Made by a program: the position numbers and the translations under genes. Below are positions 25,553 through 34,322 of a stretch of 64,000 nt of DNA, piece after piece. The first letter of the stretch is position 1. Each line of letters opens with the position of its first letter. This DNA is from Opitutia bacterium ISCC 52 (lineage in GTDB: Bacteria; Verrucomicrobiota; Verrucomicrobiia; Opitutales; UBA2995). Location: positions 3,243,894-3,307,893 of the forward strand of contig CP076040.1 of NCBI GenBank assembly GCA_014529675.2, read 5' to 3'. The notes below the pieces were generated by a model. It did no database searches. It saw nothing but the letters and a program-made list of their open reading frames with translations, and had not been told where the DNA came from.

Positions 25553-26596
25553 ATGGAAAGCACACCTTTACGCACTTCGGTAATCGGCAGCTACCCATTC
25601 CCAGGATGGTTAGAATTTGCCTCACAGAACCTCACTCAGTTTGGAGAAAACGACATCAAGGAAATGCAAGACGATGCTGTCATTGCAGCTATCCACGACC
25701 AGACCACAGCTGGGCTCGATGTAATTACCGATGGCGAACAAACGCGTTTCGATTTTAATCTATCCTTCTATGGTTACCTGGAAGGGATCGAATTAGAGAG
25801 CGCCTCTCCACGCATCTACGGTCCTCCTGCTCACGACCAGCGAGGTAAGCACGCCATATCGGGTGAGTTGGCAGCTCCCAATGGTCTGGGTGCGGTAGAA
25901 GAATTTGAACGGCTCAAACGATTGGCACCTGAGGGGCAGGCATTAAAAGCAAGTATACCAGGCCCTTTTACACTCAGCGGTCGCCTACTCCCTAACGATC
26001 AGTACACCAATCGTTACGAGATCACCGAAGCTTTGCTTCCCATCGTCCAAAAAGAAATCGAGGCATTGGTTGAAGCTGGGTGTGAAGAGATCTGCGTCGA
26101 TGAACCTTCCATGAGCTGCTATGCTTACAAAGCGGATCCTGAGGTGTTCGTAGATTTGTTCAATCGCACGGTGGAACCGGCTGCAGGAAAAATTCGCGTA
26201 TGCTCCCATCTCTGTTTCGGGAATTACAAAGCACGTGGAGTAGGAAAACGGACACCACGAGCTATGTTTCCGGCCTTCCTCGATATGCATGTGGACGAGA
26301 TGCACATCGAAACCTGCACCACCAATTTTGTCTTCCTCGATTTGATCGAAGCCATCAGCAAGAAGATCGATGCCGCGGTCGGCATTATTGATGTAAAGAG
26401 TTACTACATCGAAACTCCTGAAGACGTAGCAGCCATCATTAAACGCTGCCTAGAATTCGCTCCACCCGAGCGCCTCGTATTTGCACCGGATTGTGGGCTT
26501 TCTCAAACCGCCCGCTGGGCAGCCAAACAAAAGCTACAAAACATGGCAGCAGGTGCTAAGTTAGTTCGCAAAGAATTGGGCCTACCCAACGCTTGA
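25553..26596 (+). CDS. stand-alone MetE-like (cobalamin-independent methionine synthase C-terminal domain) protein
   Basis: A TIM barrel of 347 residues matching only the catalytic C-terminal half of MetE. All likely zinc ligands are present: His and Cys in RVCSHLCFGN (HxC), Glu in MHIETCTTN and Cys in APDCGLSQT. The N-terminus TSVIGSYPFP is the usual start of this short family (YxjG/YxjH-like), whose members transfer methyl groups to homocysteine or other thiols. It is the first gene of a rightward run with a lactonase-like hydrolase, SIS protein and two sugar dehydrogenases, an odd setting for methionine synthesis, so another substrate is possible. Confidence 0.8.
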   Translation: MESTPLRTSVIGSYPFPGWLEFASQNLTQFGENDIKEMQDDAVIAAIHDQTTAGLDVITDGEQTRFDFNLSFYGYLEGIELESASPRIYGPPAHDQRGKHAISGELAAPNGLGAVEEFERLKRLAPEGQALKASIPGPFTLSGRLLPNDQYTNRYEITEALLPIVQKEIEALVEAGCEEICVDEPSMSCYAYKADPEVFVDLFNRTVEPAAGKIRVCSHLCFGNYKARGVGKRTPRAMFPAFLDMHVDEMHIETCTTNFVFLDLIEAISKKIDAAVGIIDVKSYYIETPEDVAAIIKRCLEFAPPERLVFAPDCGLSQTARWAAKQKLQNMAAGAKLVRKELGLPNA

Positions 26597-27441
26597 TGAA
26601 ACCAGCTTTTCAAAAAGACGAAGCGCTGCTTGAGGACATTGATGCGGCGCGTAAAGACAATTCCGATACACTCTACACCTGGTGGCTTGGGCAAAGCGGT
26701 TTCCTTGTCATGTGCGGTGGCAAAACCGTGCTTTTCGATCCCTACCTATCCGACTCACTTACCAGAAAGTATGCCGAGGCTGATAAGCCTCACACACGCA
26801 TCACCGAACTCGTAGTTGATCCTTTCCAACTAAGAGGAATCGATTTTATCACCTCGAGCCACAACCATACTGATCATCTCGACCAAGAAACACTGGCCGC
26901 TTTATTTGAGGCAAATCCTGACACTCAGTTTATCATCCCGGAAGCCAATCGCGATTTTGTTGCGACCCGAATGGGATGCGATCCCGATTGGCCGATAGGC
27001 ATGAACGATGGCATCTCCATGGAGATAGATGACGTATCATTCCATGGTCTGGCTTCAGCTCATGACGAACTAAAAACCAACGACAAAGGTGAACACCACT
27101 TCATGGCGTTTGTAATTCAACTCGGCCCTTGGACGATTTATCATAGCGGAGATACACGACTCTATGAAGGACTCGTAGACCGCTTAAACCAACACAGCAT
27201 CGATCTAGCCTTCCTCCCCATTAACGGTTACAAACCTGAACGTCGAGTGGCCGGCAACCTGAACTCCGAAGAGGCCGCTCAATTAGCCGCAGACTGTAAT
27301 ATACGAACCAGCATCCCCCACCACTACGACCTGTTCGAATTTAACACTGCCGACCCCATCGACTTCGGCACAGCCTGCGCTCAGCATAACGTCACCTGCC
27401 AAATTCTCCGCAACGGCGAACGCGCCACCCTCATTAAATAA
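26596..27441 (+). CDS. UlaG-like metallo-beta-lactamase-fold hydrolase
   Basis: MBL-fold metalloenzyme of 281 residues with the metal-binding box SHNHTDHLD (HxHxDH) near residue 92, a later His in YHSGDTRLY and a C-terminal IPHHYDLF. It resembles UlaG, the L-ascorbate-6-phosphate lactonase, which opens a sugar lactone. ATG 26596 overlaps the previous TGA (TGATG), which decides the start over a TTG one codon earlier. With two Gfo/Idh dehydrogenases downstream, opening of a sugar-derived lactone is a reasonable guess. Confidence 0.75.
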   Translation: MKPAFQKDEALLEDIDAARKDNSDTLYTWWLGQSGFLVMCGGKTVLFDPYLSDSLTRKYAEADKPHTRITELVVDPFQLRGIDFITSSHNHTDHLDQETLAALFEANPDTQFIIPEANRDFVATRMGCDPDWPIGMNDGISMEIDDVSFHGLASAHDELKTNDKGEHHFMAFVIQLGPWTIYHSGDTRLYEGLVDRLNQHSIDLAFLPINGYKPERRVAGNLNSEEAAQLAADCNIRTSIPHHYDLFEFNTADPIDFGTACAQHNVTCQILRNGERATLIK

Positions 27442-27519
27442 ATTCAGCCTTCATCCTTCCACCTTCAGCCTTTCAACAAACCACTCGTCCCCCGCCCCTC
27501 GCCACACGTCCCGTTCACC

Positions 27520-28299
27520 ATGACTCCAACTCAAGACTACTTAGAAAAATCCCGCGGCCTCATTGACACCATTGCCGCCCAGGAAGACGCCATCGGCACA
27601 GCAGCTGATTGGTTTGCCGAAACCATCTTGGCCGGTCGCATGGTCCATCTCTTTGGCTCCGGTCACAGCCGCATCATGCCCGAAGAAATGTGGCCGCGAT
27701 ACGGTTCGTTCCCTGGGTTCAATCCCATCGTCGAATTGTCCCTCACATTCCACAACCTGGTGGTCGGTGCTAATGGACAACGCCAGGCCATGTATCTGGA
27801 AAACGTCTCCGGGCTGGCGGAACAGATCCTGCGCAATTTCGATCTGAGTGAACATGACAGCGCACTCGTCGTATCCTCGAGTGGCTGCAATCGCGTACCG
27901 ATTGAAATAGCCGAAGGCTTTCAAAAAGCCGGTATCAAAGTAGTCGCCATCCTCAGCAAGCAACATTCAGCCGCTTCCTCCACAAAGGACGACCGCGGTA
28001 AAAAGCTGTCTGACTTCGCTGATCTAGTCCTCGACTCGGGCGTACCCGTCGGTGATGCCATGGTCAAGATTGACGGACTAGACACACCCGTTTCTCCCGG
28101 TTCAACGGTCGCCGGTTGTCTGCTGGTCAACTCGATCAAAGCAGAAGTCGCCAAGCGCCTCACGGATGCCGGACACCCGCCCAAAGTCCTCACCGCGGGA
28201 GCCGTTATCGGATCGGAGCGCGCCAACGAATTATTCCAGTCCGCTTACGATGAGCATGGACGTTTGATCGCCCAGTACTATTCTGAATTAGGAAAGTAA
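27520..28299 (+). CDS. SIS-domain protein, UPF0309-like
   Basis: A 259-residue sugar-isomerase (SIS) domain protein of the UPF0309 type: MVHLFGSGHSRIMPEEMWPR near residue 47 and the phosphosugar-binding Ser-rich loop SALVVSSSGCNRVPIEIAEG near 115 are the family markers. SIS domains bind phosphosugars and act as isomerases, etherases or sensors. It lies 78 bases after the MBL hydrolase and 3 bases before a Gfo/Idh gene, so it belongs to the same transcript. A role on an amino-sugar phosphate would fit the NahK-like kinase next door, but this is inference. Confidence 0.78.
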   Translation: MTPTQDYLEKSRGLIDTIAAQEDAIGTAADWFAETILAGRMVHLFGSGHSRIMPEEMWPRYGSFPGFNPIVELSLTFHNLVVGANGQRQAMYLENVSGLAEQILRNFDLSEHDSALVVSSSGCNRVPIEIAEGFQKAGIKVVAILSKQHSAASSTKDDRGKKLSDFADLVLDSGVPVGDAMVKIDGLDTPVSPGSTVAGCLLVNSIKAEVAKRLTDAGHPPKVLTAGAVIGSERANELFQSAYDEHGRLIAQYYSELGK

Positions 28300-28302
28300 G
28301 AT

Positions 28303-29370
28303 ATGAGCAAGCATTGGAAAATCACCGGAATTAATTTTGACCACTTTCACATCGGGGATCTGCTTCGGCAGACCTTCGACCATCCCAACGCCGAAATTGT
28401 CGGCGTCTGCGACGATGATCCGCCTCGCATGGAAGAAGCCATTGAAAATTTCTCTATCCCATCCGAGCGAGTCTTCACGGATATCGACGAGTGCATGAAA
28501 GCAGCGGACCCAGATCTCGTCATTATCTGTGCCTCCACGGCAAGGCACGCTGAGTATGTCGAGAAGCTGGCTCCGTATAGGAAACATCTTTTTGTCGAAA
28601 AACCCTTCGCCGATAGTCTAGAGAATGCGGACCGCATGCTCGCTGCCATTCAGGAGGGACAGCAGCTCATAATCAATTGGCCACTTCGTTGGTATACATC
28701 GCACGCAACCGCCTTCCGTTTGGTGAACGAGGGGGAAATCGGAACCGTGCGAGAAGTTCATTTCTACGATGGCAACCGCGGTCCTCTGGCTCACGGGGCC
28801 GATAAAACTGAGCTCGAAGTTACTGCCGAACGAAAAGCTGAAAGCTGGTTCTATAAGAAAAGCGAAGGCGGTGGATCCCTACTCGACTACCTAGGCTATG
28901 GGACGACGCTTGCAGCTTGGTACAACGGTGGAATGGTGCCCAACGAAGTCACAACCATCACAGGCGGAGATCCCAGCCTGGAAGTCGACGAACACAGCAT
29001 CACCATTTGCCGCTACGCAGATGGCACCCTTTCCAAATTCGAAACCAAATGGGGCACCTTCTCGGATCCCTGGACCCACCAGCCACAACCGAAGTGCGGG
29101 TTCAATATCGTTGGCTCCGAAGGCACCATCGCTTCCTATGACATGGAACCAACCATCCGGATTCAGACACGGGACAAACCTGAAGGAGAAGAAATTCCCA
29201 CCGACGATCTTCAACATCCATTCCACGCCCCCATCCCCTATGTCCTCCACTGCCTGGAAAATAATCTTCCCATCGACGGCCCACTCAGCCCCGAAACCTC
29301 CCGTATTGGACAACTGGTCGTCGATGCCGCCTTCAAAAGCGCTGAGACAAAATCAACGGTGAAATTATAA
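28303..29370 (+). CDS. Gfo/Idh/MocA-family oxidoreductase
   Basis: Sugar dehydrogenase fold of 355 residues. The N-terminus WKITGINFDHFHIGDLLRQT replaces the canonical GxGxxG dinucleotide loop with a His-containing GINFDHFHIGD, which is unusual and may weaken NAD(P) binding in the standard way. The catalytic-Lys motif FVEKPFADS is present near 107, and the C-terminal domain carries EGGGSLLDYLGYG where family members place the catalytic His region. It follows the SIS gene by 3 bases. Substrate unknown. Confidence 0.8.
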   Translation: MSKHWKITGINFDHFHIGDLLRQTFDHPNAEIVGVCDDDPPRMEEAIENFSIPSERVFTDIDECMKAADPDLVIICASTARHAEYVEKLAPYRKHLFVEKPFADSLENADRMLAAIQEGQQLIINWPLRWYTSHATAFRLVNEGEIGTVREVHFYDGNRGPLAHGADKTELEVTAERKAESWFYKKSEGGGSLLDYLGYGTTLAAWYNGGMVPNEVTTITGGDPSLEVDEHSITICRYADGTLSKFETKWGTFSDPWTHQPQPKCGFNIVGSEGTIASYDMEPTIRIQTRDKPEGEEIPTDDLQHPFHAPIPYVLHCLENNLPIDGPLSPETSRIGQLVVDAAFKSAETKSTVKL

Positions 29371-29382
29371 ATCTTGCAAAAT

Positions 29383-29466
29383 GGTAGGGCTCGATCGCCG
29401 AGCGAGCCGTTCTGAAATCGGCGGTTTCGGCGTCCCGAGTGCAGCGACAATAACAATCGCCCTACC
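29383..29466. repeat. REP-like palindromic element with GGTAGGGC/GCCCTACC ends
   Basis: An 84-base intergenic element bounded by the perfect inverted repeat GGTAGGGC (29383-29390) and GCCCTACC (29459-29466). Inside, GGCTCG pairs with CGAGCC to form a hairpin. GC-rich palindromes of this type resemble REP/BIME elements dispersed by RAYT transposases. The terminal octamer recurs at 59257-59264 next to another hairpin. No transposase is in the window. Confidence 0.6.
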
Positions 29467-29496
29467 GCTAAAAAAGTATCCTTCAACTTCTAAAAA

Positions 29497-30624
29497 ATGT
29501 CAGACGACACCAACTACGGCCTAGAGGCAGAGGTCTCTACAAAAAAACTCCCCGCCCCCAACCTCGAATACAAACCACGCTTCCCCGAAAACTACAGCCC
29601 GGGAATCGGACTGATTGGCTGCGGCGGTATCACTGTCAATCACCTCACCGCTTACAAAGAAGACGGATTTAATGTCATCGGCTTGTGTGACCTCAACGAA
29701 GAGGCAACCGAGGAACGACGCAAAGATTTTTACCCAGAGGCCACCTGCTACACCGATTACAACGAACTCTTAGCCGATGAGAATATCGAAGTAGTGGATA
29801 TTGCACTACACCCGGCACCACGGGCAGATGCCATCGAAGCTGCGTTGAACGCTGGCAAACATGTGCTGAGTCAAAAGCCTTTTGCCCTTGATATCGATGT
29901 GGCAACCCGACTGGCTGACCTGGCTGACGAAAAAGACCTCAAGCTGGCAGTAAATCAGAACGGCCGTTGGGCACCTTACGTGCGATACATTCAACAAGCC
30001 ATTAACGAAGGACTCATCGGTGATGTTCACACGATCAATATGTTTGTCAACTGGGACCACACCTGGATTAAAGGAACTGCATTCGAATCCATCCACCATA
30101 TCATCCTCTACGACTTCGCGGTCCACTGGATCGATATGGCAGTGAATTATTTCCAAGGCCAGGAACCTGAACTGGCCACCGCTTCTGTTCGTAAGGCAGC
30201 CGAGCAAGCTATAACCCCACCGATGATGGGTGGTGCCACCATCCAGTTTACCAACGGTTTTGCGAACCTGGGATTCGATGGCCACAGCAAGCAGGGCTCC
30301 CTCGAACGTTTTACCATTACAGGATCGAAGGGTGTCCTCAACGCCATAGGCCCTCTCCTCAAAGGTACCGAAGTGACGCTCGAAACCAAAGAAGGCGTTG
30401 CAACCGCCCAACTTGAAGGCGAGTGGTTCAATGATGGATTCCGGGGGACCATGGGCGAGTTACTCTGCGCTATTGACGAGGACCGCGATCCTTTCAATTC
30501 GGCCCGAAACAATCTCAAGACACTTGAAACCGTTTTCGCTATCATCAAATCAGCTGACACCGGCCAATCCGTAAAACCAGGTGATCACCGACAGCTCGAC
30601 GATCGTTGTCAGCCAAAGCACTGA
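29497..30624 (+). CDS. Gfo/Idh/MocA-family oxidoreductase
   Basis: Second dehydrogenase of the cluster, 375 residues, with the Rossmann motif IGLIGCGGITVNHLTAYKE near residue 37 after an N-terminal extension of about 35 residues, and the catalytic motif written LSQKPFALD (Gln in place of the usual Glu of EKP). The C-terminal substrate domain has HIILYDFAVHWIDMA with candidate catalytic His residues. Its stop abuts the stop of the convergent GntR-type regulator without spacing. It is separated from the first dehydrogenase by the REP-like element. Substrate unknown. Confidence 0.8.
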   Translation: MSDDTNYGLEAEVSTKKLPAPNLEYKPRFPENYSPGIGLIGCGGITVNHLTAYKEDGFNVIGLCDLNEEATEERRKDFYPEATCYTDYNELLADENIEVVDIALHPAPRADAIEAALNAGKHVLSQKPFALDIDVATRLADLADEKDLKLAVNQNGRWAPYVRYIQQAINEGLIGDVHTINMFVNWDHTWIKGTAFESIHHIILYDFAVHWIDMAVNYFQGQEPELATASVRKAAEQAITPPMMGGATIQFTNGFANLGFDGHSKQGSLERFTITGSKGVLNAIGPLLKGTEVTLETKEGVATAQLEGEWFNDGFRGTMGELLCAIDEDRDPFNSARNNLKTLETVFAIIKSADTGQSVKPGDHRQLDDRCQPKH

Positions 30625-31617
30625 CTACAACGTCGCCCTGAGAACAGGCCTGGGTGCCAAAATCCGGGTGATTGCAGTCGAGGTATCTCCACTCATGCGT
30701 TTCTGCACCACCTCGACCACATTGTCCGCAATCTCCTGCCAAGGCATGGCAATCGTGGTCAAATTCATCTGCTCAGCGATCGGCGCATCATCAAACCCAA
30801 TTACTCGGGGTGGTGATACCCATTCCCTTTTCACCGTATCGAGTAACGCCTGAGCCAATCGGTCATTCGCACAAAATACAACTTGAGGCTTTTTCTCCAA
30901 AATGGACTCCACAGCTTTGATGCCATCCTCATAGAACCAACTGTCAGCAAACACCGCTTTGGATTCCGGAACCACTTCCTGAAAACCCCTCACACGATCG
31001 ACACAGCGTTGATCACTTTGAGGACCACCCAAGATCACAATCTGTTTGGCTCGAGTCCTCGCTTTTACCAATTCTCCGGCTGCAACGCCTCCAGAATGAT
31101 CATCTACGCTTACTGCATCCACAAAGGCCGCAGATAGTCCCTTGGGAGGCGTTTTATTGATCAACATACAGTAACGACCTTCATCCAACAAAACCTGCGG
31201 CAATTGATCACACTCCCAAAAGACAGGGAGGCTTCCCACACTGAACCGAAGCGAAGGACTATCCCAACGCGTTCGCACGGCAATTCCCACTTTGGAAAAT
31301 TCCTCCAACAATCGATCCCGAAGCAACGCGCCGAAGCTGCCTTTCCGCTTGGCTCGTTCGTTGAGCACTAAATCTACACCTTGCCATTGGGGTGCTTCTC
31401 CACGCAAAAAAGTTCCACTGCCCGGCTTCCGAAACAAGTAACCTTCAGCGACCAGTTCACGAAGCAAGGTATCGGCGGTTTGGTAGCTAATTTCAAAGCG
31501 CTGACCCAAGGCTCGGTTCGATAGAAACCGGCTACCTGGCTGATAGTAGCCATGCTCAATTCGGCGTATGAGCTTTTCTTTAAGCTCTAAAACTTTTTGT
31601 GAACGGGGACGCGCCAT
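30625..31617 (-). CDS. GntR-type regulator with LacI-like sugar-binding domain
   Basis: A hybrid regulator of 330 residues: an N-terminal GntR winged helix (LKEKLIRRIEHGYYQPGSRF and RALGQRFEISYQTADTLLRE, residues about 12-60, RKPGSGTFL wing) fused to a periplasmic-binding-protein-like effector domain of the LacI type, including RVIGFDDAPIAEQMNLTTIA near 275. Such AraR-like proteins repress sugar operons until they bind a sugar ligand. It converges on the dehydrogenase gene and is divergent from the SDR gene, so the 75-base divergent region probably carries its operator, and it likely controls this cluster. Confidence 0.85.
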   Translation of the reverse strand: MARPRSQKVLELKEKLIRRIEHGYYQPGSRFLSNRALGQRFEISYQTADTLLRELVAEGYLFRKPGSGTFLRGEAPQWQGVDLVLNERAKRKGSFGALLRDRLLEEFSKVGIAVRTRWDSPSLRFSVGSLPVFWECDQLPQVLLDEGRYCMLINKTPPKGLSAAFVDAVSVDDHSGGVAAGELVKARTRAKQIVILGGPQSDQRCVDRVRGFQEVVPESKAVFADSWFYEDGIKAVESILEKKPQVVFCANDRLAQALLDTVKREWVSPPRVIGFDDAPIAEQMNLTTIAMPWQEIADNVVEVVQKRMSGDTSTAITRILAPRPVLRATL

Positions 31618-31692
31618 AAAGCCACCGTTAACATATCAGTTTGTCTGTCAACCGTTCCCTTAACTCTTGCTTTGCTCACGAGGTCTTTCACC

Positions 31693-32484
31693 ATGATGGC
31701 TATCGAACTTAAAGGAAAAGTCATCGTTATCATTGGCGGAACTACCGGTATAGGTGGGAGCGCAGCCGAAGCTTGCGTGAAGGCGGGCGCCAAGGTCATC
31801 GTAGTGGGCCGTTCGCAGGAAAGTTGTGACCTGATCACAGAAAAATTAGGAACGAGTGGTAAGGCCCTGGCCGCGGACGCCACACATATTGATACCGCCG
31901 ACCAAGCCATCGACCTTGCATTAGAATCCTTTGGCGGTTTCCACGGACTCTACCACGTCGCTGGAGGCAGCGGTCGCAAATTTGGCGATGGACCGCTCCA
32001 CGAAATCACCGACGAGGGTTGGGAAAAGACGCTGAACTGGAACCTCACTTCTCTATTCCAATCCAATCGCGCCGCAGCCAAGCGCTTTCTTGAACTGGGT
32101 CATGGCGGCAGTGTGCTCAACCTCGGCTCCGTGCTCGGCTATTCCCCTTCCCCGAAATATTTCTCCACCCACGCCTACGCCACCACCAAAGCAGCCATCA
32201 TCGGCTTCACAAAGTCCGTGGCCGCTTACTACGCGGAAAAAAATATCCGTTTCAATGTCCTCGCCCCAGCGCTGGTTGAAACTCCCATGGCTCAGCGAGC
32301 CGCAGAAGACGACACCATCCAGAACTTCATCAAAACCAAACAACCGCTCGACGGCGGCCGCATCAGCATCCCTTCCGATCTTGATCAAGCGGCCCTCTAC
32401 TTTCTCGGCGACGGCTCCAAATTCACTACCGGTCAAGTGCTCACTGTCGATGGAGGATGGACAGTAAGCGAGGGACAGTATTGA
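31693..32484 (+). CDS. Short-chain dehydrogenase/reductase (SDR)
   Basis: Classical SDR of 263 residues: cofactor motif GGTTGIGGSAAE (TGxxxGIG type, residues about 13-24), NLGSVLGYS with the catalytic Ser, and YATTKAAIIGFTKS with the YxxxK pair. The C-terminus (TGQVLTVDGGWTVSEGQY) is canonical for FabG-like SDRs oxidising sugars or polyols. ATG 31693 is chosen over TTG 31672 because GAGG lies at proper distance. It is divergent from the GntR/LacI regulator, which suggests shared control with the carbohydrate cluster. Confidence 0.87.
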   Translation: MMAIELKGKVIVIIGGTTGIGGSAAEACVKAGAKVIVVGRSQESCDLITEKLGTSGKALAADATHIDTADQAIDLALESFGGFHGLYHVAGGSGRKFGDGPLHEITDEGWEKTLNWNLTSLFQSNRAAAKRFLELGHGGSVLNLGSVLGYSPSPKYFSTHAYATTKAAIIGFTKSVAAYYAEKNIRFNVLAPALVETPMAQRAAEDDTIQNFIKTKQPLDGGRISIPSDLDQAALYFLGDGSKFTTGQVLTVDGGWTVSEGQY

Positions 32485-32489
32485 TCGCC

Positions 32490-32516
32490 TGGGAACGCTG
32501 AGCCCCAGCTCGGCAA
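32490..32516. repeat. REP-like hairpin after the SDR gene
   Basis: GCTGAGC (32497-32503) pairs with GCTCGGC (32508-32514) around the loop CCCA, preceded by GGGAAC. It resembles short GC-rich dispersed hairpins. It has no T tract, so it is not an obvious terminator. Confidence 0.35.
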
Positions 32517-32519
32517 GTA

Positions 32520-32714
32520 CTAACTCTTCTTTCGCTTAATACCGAATTCAGGTCTTCGTGATTTGTGGCGAACGACTTGAACCCGAACACGATCTGGGAG
32601 ATTCTCGAATAGTATATTAAAGGGATAAATCTTAAGGTTACACCTCCTTAAACCCAACTCCATTGCCTCATTGATATCCCTATGAACCGCATGATGAAAA
32701 CGGAGAGGTTTCAC
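32520..32714 (-). pseudogene. ParE/RelE-family toxin with internal deletion
   Basis: The 64-residue frame begins PLRFHHAVHRDINEAMEL, the normal start of a ParE/RelE toxin, and then jumps to GLRRCNLKIYPFNILFENL, the second half (strand FPxxILF, then VRVQVVRHKSRRPEFG). About 30-35 residues of helix that usually lie between are missing while the frame stays open, pointing to an in-frame deletion. The toxin is probably inactive. It follows the antitoxin gene directly. The same family is often annotated as plasmid stabilisation protein. Confidence 0.65.
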
Positions 32715-32715
32715 A

Positions 32716-32925
32716 CTACTTGCGATATTTTAAACCAGATTTAAGATTATCCAATGAGATATCCTCAATAGTACCGGACCTCGTTTCCTCAACTCTTTGA
32801 ACAACCCCATCATCACTAACGTCGTAATTTGACCGGCCTAAATCATCCAATACCCCAGATATCAGCTCGAATTTATCGGTTGCTGTTAACTTGTGAGCCT
32901 CTTCACGTAACTGCTGCACATTCAT
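32716..32925 (-). CDS. Addiction-module antitoxin (TIGR02574-like)
   Basis: A 69-residue acidic protein starting MNVQQLREEAHKLTATDKFE, followed by LISGVLDDLG and ending VEETRSGTIEDISLDNLKSG, which matches the pattern of the putative addiction-module component family (leucine-rich N-terminus, then an R-x-SG acidic segment), partners of ParE-like toxins. It lies immediately upstream of the deleted toxin, so it survives as an orphan or relic. Such antitoxins neutralise the toxin through their C-terminal tail. Confidence 0.65.
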   Translation of the reverse strand: MNVQQLREEAHKLTATDKFELISGVLDDLGRSNYDVSDDGVVQRVEETRSGTIEDISLDNLKSGLKYRK

Positions 32926-33074
32926 GAAGGCAATTCTTCACAAAGGTAAAATATCCCGCAAGGACTATTCATCCTTAAGGAAACACCGGCCCGCGCATTG
33001 CCCATCAAACAAGATGGACAGAAACGAGTGCCTGGCATTAAATTCTAACATCAATAACATTTACCCATTTCACC

Positions 33075-34322
33075 ATGAACACCCTACCCCAAGGTCAAAC
33101 CTTAGATTCCAAAACGCGTCGCACATTTCTAAAGACGATGCTCGCTGCAGGAGCCGCTCCAATCGTGTTACCATCGATGACATCCGCAGCCCATCACGGT
33201 AAGAAAATCAAACTCGGCATCATCGGCACAGGCGGTCGCGGCCAATGGATCGCCAAACTGTTTGCTAAGCACGGCGGGTACGAGGTCGTTGCCGGAGCGG
33301 ATTACTTCCAAGACAAACTGGATGCGTTTTCGGCCACGCTCAATGTGGCAAAGGATAAATGCTTTTCCGGATTAAATGGATATAAGAAGCTGATCGAAAG
33401 TGGTGGTGTCGATGCGGTCGCCATAATCACGCCCCCCTACTTTCATCCGGAACAGGCGGAAGCTGCGGTCAAAGCTGGCAAACATGTTTATCTGGCAAAA
33501 CCGATTGCAGTCGATGTGCCCGGAACCTTATCCATTGAGGAGAACGGAGCCCTGGCAACCAAGAAGGGACTGACCTATCTGGTGGATTTCCAGACCCGGG
33601 CCAATGAATTTTTCAAAGAAGCTGTTAAACGCGTTCACGATGGCGCACTCGGAACTCTCAGTTTTGGTGAGTCTTCCTATCATGCGAATGATCCTTTCAA
33701 GGCCGCTGCGGATGTCTTGGGACCAGATCCAAGTAACCCGGAGGCACGCCTGCGTGTATGGGGCGTGGATCGCGTTCTCTCTGGCGACATCATTACCGAG
33801 CAAAACATCCATACCTTGGACGTGATGAGTTGGATCATGAACAAAGATCCGATCAAAGCCACCGGTACGTTTAACCAAAAGGTTCGCCCTTGGGGAAACT
33901 GCAGCGATCACTTCTCAGTGATTTACGATTACGGGAATGGAGTAGACGTCAGTTTCACTTCACGACAGTTTGCGGCTCACGGCACTAAACCCGATGGCAT
34001 TCGTAACCGCATGTTCGGAGAAAACGGAACCCTCGAAACACAATACTCCGGTCCTGTGCTTCTACGCGGCATCAAAGGTAGCTTCTACCGAGGTGGCGAC
34101 TCATCCGGTCTCTACGAAAGTGGAGCCGTGAACAACATAGTCGATTTCCACAAGGCTATCAAAGCAGGCGATGCCAACAACGACACCGTGGCCCCCAGCG
34201 TGCAAAGCAATCTAGTCACCATTCTAGGACGTGAAGCTGCCTACTCAGGTAAGACGGTGACTTGGAAGAAACTTCTCAAGTCAAAGAAGTCCATGAAACT
34301 CGATCTGGAGTTGACCGCATGA
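33075..34322 (+). CDS. Tat-exported Gfo/Idh/MocA-family oxidoreductase
   Basis: A 415-residue protein with a twin-arginine leader (KTRRTFLKTMLAAGAAP at about 14-30, AxA-type cleavage near SAA) in front of a Gfo/Idh fold: Rossmann motif LGIIGTGGRGQWIAKLF near 48 and catalytic-Lys motif written VYLAKPIAVD (AKP rather than EKP). Tat export of a folded, cofactor-loaded protein to the periplasm is typical for this subfamily, some of which hydrolyse glycosides through an NAD-assisted mechanism (GH109-like). The stop overlaps the next gene's start (ATGA), implying coupled action. Confidence 0.85.
   Translation: MNTLPQGQTLDSKTRRTFLKTMLAAGAAPIVLPSMTSAAHHGKKIKLGIIGTGGRGQWIAKLFAKHGGYEVVAGADYFQDKLDAFSATLNVAKDKCFSGLNGYKKLIESGGVDAVAIITPPYFHPEQAEAAVKAGKHVYLAKPIAVDVPGTLSIEENGALATKKGLTYLVDFQTRANEFFKEAVKRVHDGALGTLSFGESSYHANDPFKAAADVLGPDPSNPEARLRVWGVDRVLSGDIITEQNIHTLDVMSWIMNKDPIKATGTFNQKVRPWGNCSDHFSVIYDYGNGVDVSFTSRQFAAHGTKPDGIRNRMFGENGTLETQYSGPVLLRGIKGSFYRGGDSSGLYESGAVNNIVDFHKAIKAGDANNDTVAPSVQSNLVTILGREAAYSGKTVTWKKLLKSKKSMKLDLELTA

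Noticed and set aside
30147-30560. Antisense frame over the second Gfo/Idh gene
   Set aside because: Shadow of a well-supported dehydrogenase; no ribosome site.
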